Positions 1-5,143 are shown, counted from the first letter of the stretch. The stretch is DNA of 5,151 nucleotides from a bacterium (GCA_030642425.1 DAOWNU010000178.1:1-5151), one strand, 5' to 3'. Program-made: numbers and translations. The notes: a model not told the origin generated them from the letters alone.

Positions 1-763
1 CCGCGCCGGTATATCCGGGGGCGGAGATCACGAGCATTTCCTTACCTAATATAACGAACTGAATCTTCACTTCCCCCGGCACATCGTCCCATTTCGAGCC
101 GTCGCCACCGCCATTTCCGCCACCCGGCAGACCATAGACCGAACTCGTCCAGAATTCGTTCGGTTTGCCCTCGCCACGGAAAAAATTGAAAACCGCACGC
201 TCACGCGTATTGCAGGCCTCGCGCGCGTCGGTTTTTTCATCGCAAACGGTCGAGTAGTCGAGAATCGCCTTCCCCATAACAATGCGCTTATCGTTGACAT
301 CCGTCATCAGCGGCGCGATAAGGTTCAACCGGTCGGCGAACGGCGCGAACTGCGGGTCTGCGGAAATCGGCTGCCACGCGTTATCCACAAGCTCCGCGTA
401 AATAAGCAGCTTATCGACGTCGCGCGAAGGCACCTCGCCGCGCAAAACCAACGTATCCAGCACCGAATCGTCGCCGGGCGTGAGTGTCGGGAGCGAGATG
501 CGAAGTTTGATAAGCAGCTGCCTGAGCGCCTTTGCCGCGAGATTCCACATTTCGGTGGCCGCGTCCTGCGTGATTTTGGCCTCCTGCACAGCCATAAATT
601 TGTCGTGGAAATCCGCGTCGAGCGGGTTTATTCCGCTACGAAGCCAGTTTGCGAATTCCGTCGTGTTCGGGAACATCAAAAACCACGACGCCCATCGCGT
701 GAACCACTCGTCGTAATCCTCGTCGGAGAGCCGATAAGGAAACCTCGTTTTGATTTCAGCCAT
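1..763 (-). CDS. hypothetical protein, 3' end cut by window edge
   Basis: An open frame of 254 codons runs from ATG at 763-761 to the window edge with no stop, so the C-terminus is missing. The start is supported by a GGAAAGG ribosome binding site at 773-779, and an in-frame TAA (769-767) just upstream makes this the first possible ATG. The protein begins MAEIKTRFPY, has no signal peptide or membrane segment, and has a Trp-rich N-terminus (W20, W24, W27, W40). A likely helical stretch follows at about residues 57-90, then a glycine-rich hinge LPGGGNGGGDGS (212-223), then what looks like the start of a beta-rich domain (KIQFVILG, MLVISAPGY). I do not recognise the family. A helical N-terminal region joined by a hinge to a beta-sandwich such as fibronectin III is possible but is only inference. 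The codons are rich in GCG and CGC (one sampled 60-bp line is about 67% GC), well above the AT-rich gene at 1280-1780. Confidence 0.82.
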   Translation of the reverse strand, partial: MAEIKTRFPYRLSDEDYDEWFTRWASWFLMFPNTTEFANWLRSGINPLDADFHDKFMAVQEAKITQDAATEMWNLAAKALRQLLIKLRISLPTLTPGDDSVLDTLVLRGEVPSRDVDKLLIYAELVDNAWQPISADPQFAPFADRLNLIAPLMTDVNDKRIVMGKAILDYSTVCDEKTDAREACNTRERAVFNFFRGEGKPNEFWTSSVYGLPGGGNGGGDGSKWDDVPGEVKIQFVILGKEMLVISAPGYTGA

Positions 764-772
764 GATTTACAT

Positions 773-779
773 CCTTTCC
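773..779 (-). promoter_or_regulatory. ribosome binding site of the left-edge gene
   Basis: Read on the minus strand, GGAAAGG lies 9 nt before the ATG at 763. It fixes the start of the unknown gene and is the main evidence, besides the long open frame, that this frame is translated. Confidence 0.6.
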
Positions 780-843
780 GCACAATTTTAGTGCAATTTA
801 GCTAAGTTGTTATCGTCCTATGTTTTGCAATAGTTTTTTTACG

Positions 844-1115
844 TTTGCAAGACATACAACGATGTTTGCAAGACATGCAACGTCGTTTGCAAGACATACA
901 TCGTCATTTTAAAGACCTACGACGACGTTTGCAAGACATTTTTCTCGATTGCAAGACCTACATCGACGTTTGCAAGAGATACATCGTCATTTGCAAGACC
1001 TACAACGACGTTTGCAAGACATACATCGTCATTTGCAAGACATACATCGACGTTTTCAAGACCTACATCGGTATTTTAAAGACCTACATCGATGTTTGCA
1101 AGACATTTTTCTCGA
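844..1115. repeat. 21-bp tandem repeat array, 13 units
   Basis: Thirteen head-to-tail units cover this stretch. On the plus strand each begins TTTGCAAGAC, continues with ATACA or CTACA, and ends CGACG, CGTCA or CGATG. Unit starts are 844, 865, 886, 907, 928, 949, 969, 990, 1011, 1032, 1053, 1074 and 1095; all are 21 bp except the sixth (949-968), which lost one T. A decayed 21-bp unit can be seen at 823-843 and a poor one after 1115. Most units contain the palindrome TTGCAA. Because 21 is a multiple of three, long frames stay open; one reads as heptads of the type LQDIHRH and shifts frame at the 20-bp unit. No ribosome binding site or credible start precedes it, so I treat the array as non-coding. 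It lies between two minus-strand genes, 81 bp upstream of the left-edge gene's start. There are no unique spacers, so it is not CRISPR. Confidence 0.95.
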
Positions 1116-1161
1116 TTTCAACGACCCAAAAACCGATTTTCCGTGACCAAATTTTCGTTTT

Positions 1162-1234
1162 GTAGGGGCGTTTCGACTTCGCTCAACGACCATCCGTTCC
1201 CTGAGCGGAGTCGAAGGGACCGGGTCGCCCCTAC
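1162..1234. repeat. 73-bp nested inverted repeat, dispersed-repeat-like
   Basis: Outer arms GTAGGGGCG (1162-1170) and CGCCCCTAC (1226-1234) are perfect complements. Inner arms at 1172-1185 (TTCGACTTCGCTCA) and 1202-1215 (TGAGCGGAGTCGAA) pair over 14 positions with one mismatch around a 16-nt loop. Motifs such as CTTCGACTCCGCTCAGGG recur between genes in many bacterial genomes, so this is probably one copy of a REP- or MITE-like family; that part is recall, not shown here. It lies about 45 bp past the stop of the lipoprotein gene and could help end its transcript, but no T-run follows on either strand, so I do not call it an intrinsic terminator. Confidence 0.8.
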
Positions 1235-1279
1235 GGCAAAATTATTTCAAATAACGAACGACGCGGAGCAACCCCTTTT

Positions 1280-1780
1280 TTACTCTCCATGGAGACCGTG
1301 GGAATCTTGGGTAATTCTCCTGCCTAATCCAAGGGGTAAAGAGTAATCTAATATTTTCCATTTTCTTTCTGTGTTCTTTTTCAATTTAATCCAATAGTAT
1401 TCAGAATCTGGAAAGAAGATTCCTTCTAATTTAATTTTGACATTCGGTACAAAGGGTTTAATAGTATATATAGCTATTGCCGTATCCTCGCTAATGGATA
1501 ATATCGCAAAAGAGGACAATTCGTAGTTTAATTTCTCATTTCCCTGTTTTTCATCCCAACTCCAAAAACCTTTTTGACATTCGAGTTCGTCCTCAAGCCC
1601 CTCCATATCTCTATGAAAAACTTTGGAGTATGCCTCAATATCCCTGTCGTAATAAGATACGATAAATACTTGCACAACCTCCGATATAGAAACTATATCG
1701 CTCTTTCCCGTTAAACAACTGGCAGAGAGTATTATCGATATATTTATCAGAATTATTATCCAACACGATGTTATTTTCAT
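1280..1780 (-). CDS. putative small lipoprotein, possibly NTF2/SnoaL-like
   Basis: This frame gives a 166-residue protein starting at ATG 1780-1778, chosen over a longer frame opening at 1852 because a strong AAGGAGG site lies 5 nt upstream and the longer version starts inside a palindromic repeat. Residues 1-21 form a signal peptide with hydrophobic core WIIILINISIILSAS and Cys22 as the likely lipidation site. The lipobox LSAS-C is slightly unusual, with Ser rather than Leu at -3. The mature part has a helix with YYDRDIEAYSKVFHRDM (43-59), alternating beta-like strands, and a late WKILDYSL (141-148). That pattern resembles NTF2/SnoaL-like folds, which is a weak inference without a search. 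The last 14 or so residues (GRRITQDSHGLHGE) look unlike the rest and may be read-through into non-genic DNA. The coding DNA is clearly AT-richer than its neighbours (one sampled line about 37% GC), which may indicate separate ancestry. Confidence 0.72.
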   Translation of the reverse strand: MKITSCWIIILINISIILSASCLTGKSDIVSISEVVQVFIVSYYDRDIEAYSKVFHRDMEGLEDELECQKGFWSWDEKQGNEKLNYELSSFAILSISEDTAIAIYTIKPFVPNVKIKLEGIFFPDSEYYWIKLKKNTERKWKILDYSLPLGLGRRITQDSHGLHGE

Positions 1781-1785
1781 TTCTC

Positions 1786-1792
1786 CCTCCTT
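1786..1792 (-). promoter_or_regulatory. strong ribosome binding site of the lipoprotein gene
   Basis: AAGGAGG on the minus strand lies 5 nt before ATG 1780, within a longer AAAAGGAGGGAG tract. It decides the start in favour of the signal-peptide methionine. Confidence 0.8.
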
Positions 1793-1795
1793 TTC

Positions 1796-1846
1796 TCTCG
1801 TTCCCCCGCTCCCGCGTGGGAACGTCTTCCCCGACGCTCTGCGTCG
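1796..1846. repeat. two-hairpin palindromic repeat element
   Basis: The first hairpin pairs CGTTCCC (1799-1805) with GGGAACG (1818-1824); after a C/T mismatch, CGC (1807-1809) pairs with GCG (1814-1816). The second is perfect: CGACGC (1832-1837), loop TCT, GCGTCG (1841-1846). Sequences of the type CGTTCCCACGCTCTGCGTGGGAACG are repeated between genes in many bacteria, and this looks like a diverged member; the family assignment is from memory. A related copy lies at 5117-5143. The element sits in the leader of the lipoprotein gene, ending about 5 bp from its ribosome-binding tract, so it could influence transcription or translation there. Confidence 0.75.
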
Positions 1847-1866
1847 ATTCAATTCGTATTGCCTTC

Positions 1867-1895
1867 AATATAAACCATAATTTCGCAATGAGCAA
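1867..1895 (-). promoter_or_regulatory. possible promoter of the lipoprotein gene
   Basis: On the minus strand, TTGCTC (1895-1890) and TATATT (1872-1867) are separated by 17 bp. The -10 matches five of six consensus bases but the -35 only three. It would give an mRNA leader of about 80 nt containing both hairpins of the element at 1796-1846. Transcription could equally read through from the two-component operon. Confidence 0.3.
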
Positions 1896-1915
1896 GGAAA
1901 ATGCTCCGTGTGCTA

Positions 1916-1931
1916 TCGGCGGCATTGCCGA
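1916..1931 (-). other. small hairpin right after the response-regulator stop
   Basis: TCGGC (1916-1920) and GCCGA (1927-1931) can form a 5-bp stem with a 6-nt loop, beginning one base past the TAG stop of the regulator gene. No T-run follows on the minus strand, so it is at most an mRNA 3'-end stabiliser or a weak termination signal. Confidence 0.3.
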
Positions 1932-1932
1932 C

Positions 1933-3006
1933 CTATTTGCTGTCGAGAACGAGTTCGAATGTTTTCTCACGGATGAATGCCTCGACAATTTCCGGGTCGA
2001 ATTGCAGGCCGGACTCGTCGCGGATAATACCCAGCGCGCGTTCAGTCGAAAGGGCCAGTCTGTATGCCCTGTCCGAAGTCATCGCGTCGAAAGCATCGAC
2101 AATGCTCAATATCCTCGCGCTGAGCGGTATCTCGGTTTTCTTCAGGCCGTCGGGATAGCCGGTGCCGTCCCAGCGCTCGTGGTGCCAGCGGATCATCGGA
2201 ACGATCTCGGAGAAATAGCTCACCTTACTCACAATACGCTCCCCGACAAGCGGATGGGTCTGCACGAGTTTCATCTCGTCGGGATTGAGCGGCGCCGGTT
2301 TGTTTAATATTCGCGAGTCGATAGCTATCTTGCCAATATCGTGGAGCAGCGATCCAAAATCGAACATATCGAGTTGTCGCGCGGAATATCCCAAAGCTTC
2401 GGCCAGATGATGGGCCATAATACGACACCGGTTGGAGTGGCCGCGGATATACGGGTCTTTCTCCTCGATCGATCCCGACAGGATACGAACCGTGTCGATA
2501 TGCACCACTCGAAGTTTGGCCAGTGCCTCGGAAAGCTCGTGCGTTCTGAGTTGAACCTGCTCTTCGAGTTCTTCCTGATAAGCCCTATTTTCCAATTCCA
2601 GGCGGCGGTTGTAGCTCATCAACCGGCCATAGGCGAGCGCCTTATCCACAGCGGGTATAAGCTCTTTTCTGGTTACGGGCTTGACAAGGTAGTCGAATGC
2701 TCCCGACCGCATTACTTTAACCGCTGTCTCGATATCGACGACGCCAGTCAACATAACGACGGGCATAAGCGGGATATGCTCTACAGCAAAATCGAGCACG
2801 TCCATCCCGGTGACTCCGGGCATGCGGATATCGGATATGAGAAGGTCGTATTTCTGACCGTTGCCCAGTTCCGCTATCGCCTCTTCACCCTTTTCGAGGA
2901 GTTTGACCTCATATCCTTCCCGTTCGAGCTGCAGGCCGAGTATTTTTCGGATACGCTCCTCGTCGTCCAGAACGAGAATCCTTGCTTTTGGTTCTGTATT
3001 AGTCAT
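1933..3006 (-). CDS. response regulator with HD-GYP c-di-GMP phosphodiesterase output
   Basis: This 357-residue cytoplasmic protein has two domains. The receiver domain (about 8-125) shows the acidic pair D14-D15, the phospho-acceptor D59 in LLISDIRMPG, T87 in MLTG, and K109 in VKP. A charged helical, probably coiled-coil linker spans about 128-168. The HD-GYP domain (about 170-350) keeps its diagnostic residues: H190 in RGHS, H222-D223 of LLHDIGK with K226, H251 in THP, H275-H276, the signature G281-T-G-Y-P285, and D304 in IVDAFDAM. HD-GYP proteins hydrolyse cyclic di-GMP to pGpG or GMP using a two- or three-metal centre, so phosphorylation of D59 probably adjusts local c-di-GMP. The architecture is like that of RpfG, though orthology is not shown. 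The start overlaps the kinase stop by 8 nt and has no clear ribosome binding site, suggesting translational coupling. No DNA-binding domain is present, so it is unlikely to regulate its own promoter directly. Confidence 0.95.
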   Translation of the reverse strand: MTNTEPKARILVLDDEERIRKILGLQLEREGYEVKLLEKGEEAIAELGNGQKYDLLISDIRMPGVTGMDVLDFAVEHIPLMPVVMLTGVVDIETAVKVMRSGAFDYLVKPVTRKELIPAVDKALAYGRLMSYNRRLELENRAYQEELEEQVQLRTHELSEALAKLRVVHIDTVRILSGSIEEKDPYIRGHSNRCRIMAHHLAEALGYSARQLDMFDFGSLLHDIGKIAIDSRILNKPAPLNPDEMKLVQTHPLVGERIVSKVSYFSEIVPMIRWHHERWDGTGYPDGLKKTEIPLSARILSIVDAFDAMTSDRAYRLALSTERALGIIRDESGLQFDPEIVEAFIREKTFELVLDSK

Positions 3007-4681
3007 TTCTTGGGACGGGGATCGTTATTACGAAACATGTTCCCTCCGGGGAAGTGCTTTCGACATAGATCGAGCCGTGATGTTTGGTGATTATTCTATA
3101 ACAGGCGTAAAGCCCCAATCCGGTGCCTTTGCCCACCTCTTTCGATGTGAAAAACGGTTCGAATATCCTTCTAAGTTTATCGTCGGGAATCCCACGACCC
3201 GTGTCCCTTATCCGGCATTCGACCAGCCCGCCCACAAGGCGTGAGCGAACCGATATCATTCCGCCCATTCCATCGAGAGCGTCCAGAGCGTTCGTGAGAA
3301 GATTTGTGAATAGTTGGGTGACTTCGCCGGTCGAGGCCTGCATTTCCGGCAATTTTCCGAGGTCGAGATCGAAAACCACGCCGGGGGTTTTCATGCTCCT
3401 CTCGACTATTTTAATGGACCTTTTGATTAATTCGTTTATTCTTATCGAACTGGGCGATTCGTGCTGTGCGGAAAAAGTATAGGCCGAAAGATCCTTCACT
3501 ATCTCGGCCACATCCCCGGTATTCTTGAGTATTCCTTTGGCAAGTTCACCGGCCTTTTTAGGAAGGCCCTTCATGTCCATTATTTCCTCCGCCATCCCGA
3601 GCATCGCATAAAGCGGGTTGTTGATCTCGTGGGCGATACCGCTCGCCAGGACGCCGATCCCGGCGAGTTTCTCCGCGCGAATTAGGTATTGATGGAGTTG
3701 TTTCGACTCGGTGATGTCCACAACCGTGGAGATATAGCCGTCGATTTGCCCTTCGCCGTCGAAGACAGGAATGCTGCTCATGTGTCCCCAGAGTTCGGTG
3801 CCGTCTTTTTTCGAAAGGAGCGCTTCCCCCTCGAAAATCCCCTCGTTCCTTTTCTCTTTTACCTCTCGATAGGCCGTATCCGACGAGAACACAATATGCT
3901 CCGGCCTTCCGATAAGCTCGTGCGGTCGATATCCGAGATCGCGCGATACCGAATCGTTTATGTCGATTATCGTTTCCGACTCGTCGATAATGAAGATCAT
4001 TGTAGGAGAGAGATCGAACAGGCGCGATATCAGGTTGCGGGTTTTGTTGAAATAATCCTCGTATTCGCTTTCAGACAGGACTGTCGTGGCATAATCCAGG
4101 AATAACTCGACGCCCCGCAGATTTTCCTCCGTCGGCCTTTCGCCCGATACCGGATCGTCCACTGAAATAACGCCTATCAGCTTGTCGCCAAAGCCGATAA
4201 TAGGGAAATACAGGATATCTTCCGGATCCCAGGTCTTGAACTCTTTCCTGTCAAACTTGCTCTTGAGCGAGATGCCTTGCATTTTCACAACCATCGGATC
4301 GTTGCATTCGACCGGGAGAAAATAACTTCTCCCTATCTTATAAGCGTCATATTCGTGGCCAAACAGACTTTTTATTTCCTCCGGTTCGAGCTGATGGTCT
4401 CGAAGCTGCTCTATCTCCTTGTCGGTCAGGCCGAATGTCGAAGCGGATTTTAGGTTTCCCGTTCGGGAATCCATAGCATAAATATGGACTCTGCGCCATC
4501 CTACCGTGAAAATGCCGCGCGCAATCAGATCTATCTTCTCCTGGAAACTGCCTGCGTTGCGGAGTTCATTCAGAAGAAGGAGCATTTTTTCGATAACGGT
4601 CGCGGAACCTTCTCCCGTAAGAATATCGTTCTTAGGTTTGGTCGAACGTTTGGTCGATTTTTTCTTTTTCTTATCGCTCAT
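2999..4681 (-). CDS. soluble GAF-PAS sensor histidine kinase
   Basis: A 560-residue kinase with a lysine-rich N-terminus (MSDKKKKKST) and no membrane segment, so it should sense a cytoplasmic signal. A GAF-like domain covers about 30-205. A PAS domain with its PAC end covers about 218-327 (SPTMIFIIDE; DGYISTVVDITESKQ). The dimerisation and phospho-acceptor segment covers about 330-400, with H351 in GIAHEINNP. The HATPase_c domain covers about 448-556, with N464 in FTNLLTNALDAL (N box), D493-x-G-x-G497 (G1), FEPFF (F box) and GTGLGL at 519-524 (G2). All core catalytic motifs look intact. The HEINNP type of H box is typical of NtrB/AtoS-like kinases, which often serve NtrC-type regulators; here the partner encoded next door is an HD-GYP regulator. 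The ligand of the GAF and PAS domains cannot be read from sequence. A perfect-consensus promoter lies upstream, but the ribosome binding site is poor (GGAA only 2 nt from the ATG). Confidence 0.95.
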   Translation of the reverse strand: MSDKKKKKSTKRSTKPKNDILTGEGSATVIEKMLLLLNELRNAGSFQEKIDLIARGIFTVGWRRVHIYAMDSRTGNLKSASTFGLTDKEIEQLRDHQLEPEEIKSLFGHEYDAYKIGRSYFLPVECNDPMVVKMQGISLKSKFDRKEFKTWDPEDILYFPIIGFGDKLIGVISVDDPVSGERPTEENLRGVELFLDYATTVLSESEYEDYFNKTRNLISRLFDLSPTMIFIIDESETIIDINDSVSRDLGYRPHELIGRPEHIVFSSDTAYREVKEKRNEGIFEGEALLSKKDGTELWGHMSSIPVFDGEGQIDGYISTVVDITESKQLHQYLIRAEKLAGIGVLASGIAHEINNPLYAMLGMAEEIMDMKGLPKKAGELAKGILKNTGDVAEIVKDLSAYTFSAQHESPSSIRINELIKRSIKIVERSMKTPGVVFDLDLGKLPEMQASTGEVTQLFTNLLTNALDALDGMGGMISVRSRLVGGLVECRIRDTGRGIPDDKLRRIFEPFFTSKEVGKGTGLGLYACYRIITKHHGSIYVESTSPEGTCFVITIPVPRND

Positions 4682-4700
4682 TATTCCGGTAAAATATTAA

Positions 4701-4710
4701 ATCGATCGAT
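4701..4710. other. ATCGATCGAT palindrome in kinase leader
   Basis: A perfect 10-bp palindrome lies in the predicted 5' leader of the kinase operon, about 20 bp before the start codon. It could be a regulator half-site pair or chance, since TCGA-rich sequence is common in this window. Confidence 0.25.
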
Positions 4711-4724
4711 GCACTAACTTCACA

Positions 4725-4752
4725 TTTACAACCATCTGGCTTAGATTATATT
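4725..4752 (+). promoter_or_regulatory. possible divergent promoter overlapping the kinase promoter
   Basis: On the plus strand TTTACA (4725-4730) and TATATT (4747-4752) are separated by 16 bp, each five of six against consensus. The -10 shares bases with the -10 of the kinase promoter, so the two could not be occupied at once. Such matches arise easily by chance in AT-rich DNA, and the overlap with a palindromic TATAAT-like core raises that risk. Confidence 0.3.
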
Positions 4753-4773
4753 TATACGAGCGGTCGATGTCAA
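4745..4773 (-). promoter_or_regulatory. perfect-consensus sigma70 promoter of the kinase-regulator operon
   Basis: On the minus strand TTGACA (4773-4768) and TATAAT (4750-4745) are both six-of-six matches with the optimal 17-bp spacer. An AT-rich tract (AAAATTT) immediately upstream could act as an UP element. Transcription should start near 4737-4740, giving a leader of about 56-60 nt before the kinase ATG at 4681. Confidence 0.8.
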
Positions 4774-4847
4774 ATTTTAAAGTCGCGTAAGATTTATTCC
4801 ATTCGTGGGTCGATACGATTGTTATCGCTTCCACGAGAGACTTTTTT
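4759..4847 (+). ncRNA. candidate small RNA divergent from the kinase operon
   Basis: If the plus-strand promoter at 4725-4752 works, its transcript would start near 4759 and meet a hairpin and T-run at 4803-4847, giving an RNA of about 90 nt. No open reading frame with a ribosome binding site is evident in it. I do not recognise any RNA family. This is a proposal built from promoter and terminator patterns only. Confidence 0.22.
4803..4847 (+). terminator. hairpin with T-run, terminator-like
   Basis: TCGTGG (4803-4808) pairs with CCACGA (4831-4836); inside a small internal loop, CGATA (4811-4815) pairs with TATCG (4823-4827) around a 7-nt loop. Six Ts follow at 4842-4847, but 5 nt separate them from the stem, more than in classical intrinsic terminators. 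No protein gene on the plus strand ends here. Confidence 0.35.
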
Positions 4848-4965
4848 CCCAGATTTTGGGTTAATAACGATCCGGTTGGATGCCGGAACGCCTAAGCCCT
4901 TTATGGTCATTGAATAATTAATCTATACGTTTTATCCTGTGAAAGCTCTTGAAAACAGAAAGGGG

Positions 4966-5010
4966 AAATGTCAAATGCAAAATCCAAATGCCAAATGAAG
5001 CTCAAATGAC
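4966..5010. repeat. CAAATG short-repeat tract
   Basis: CAAATG occurs four times (4972, 4985, 4992, 5003) with irregular spacing of 13, 7 and 11 bp, and AAATG again at 4966. Tracts mixing TCAAATG, CCAAATG and AAATCC are seen between genes in many environmental bacterial genomes. No gene is visible in it. Confidence 0.6.
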
Positions 5011-5041
5011 TTAATGTTAAATTACCCCACACCACCTTTGG

Positions 5042-5090
5042 ATTCCCGCTTTCGCGGGAATGACAGATAATTCGCGGAAATGACAGATAA
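5042..5090. repeat. ATTCCCGC hairpin with 20-bp tandem duplication
   Basis: ATTCCCGC (5042-5049), a TTTC loop and GCGGGAAT (5054-5061) make a perfect 8-bp hairpin of the widespread GGATTCCCGC...GCGGGAATGACA repeat type. The 20 bp at 5051-5070, starting TTCGCGG and ending GACAGATAA, are repeated at 5071-5090 with one mismatch, so half of the element has been duplicated in tandem. Confidence 0.8.
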
Positions 5091-5116
5091 AGTGTAGGAC
5101 GGGTTTTGACATTTCT

Positions 5117-5143
5117 CTCGTTACTCCGCTCTGCGGTGTAACG
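5117..5143. repeat. CGTTAC hairpin, second copy of the 1796-type element
   Basis: CGTTAC (5119-5124) pairs with GTAACG (5138-5143); after a T/T mismatch CCGC (5126-5129) pairs with GCGG (5133-5136) around a TCT loop. The design (CTCGTT lead-in, outer stem, one mismatch, GC-rich inner stem) matches the first hairpin at 1796-1824, so the two look like diverged members of one family. Confidence 0.7.

Noticed and set aside
174..195. Suspected frameshift at the run of six As in the left-edge gene
   Set aside because: Recounting the run gives six bases and a continuous frame to the window edge, so no frameshift is needed.
67..300. 77-codon minus-strand frame rich in Arg
   Set aside because: It is out of frame with the longer open frame from 763, which has a good ribosome binding site and protein-like composition and covers the whole stretch.
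844..1115. CRISPR array
   Set aside because: Units are contiguous with no unique spacers, the period is only 21 bp, and no cas genes are near.
845..1165. Plus-strand frames of 106 and 65 codons across the tandem array
   Set aside because: They exist because a 21-bp repeat keeps frames open. There is no ribosome binding site, the start would be TTG, and the heptad frame is broken at 949-968.
1280..1852. Longer start for the lipoprotein at 1852
   Set aside because: The extra 24 residues are translated from the hairpin repeat and would bury the signal peptide; the strong ribosome binding site supports 1780.
1768..2307. 179-codon plus-strand frame
   Set aside because: It is antisense to the HD-GYP regulator, which has clear catalytic motifs; it also starts inside the lipoprotein leader.
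4681..4740. c-di-GMP riboswitch in the kinase leader
   Set aside because: The leader is only about 56-60 nt and shows none of the conserved GEMM-type sequence, so there is no room or motif for it.
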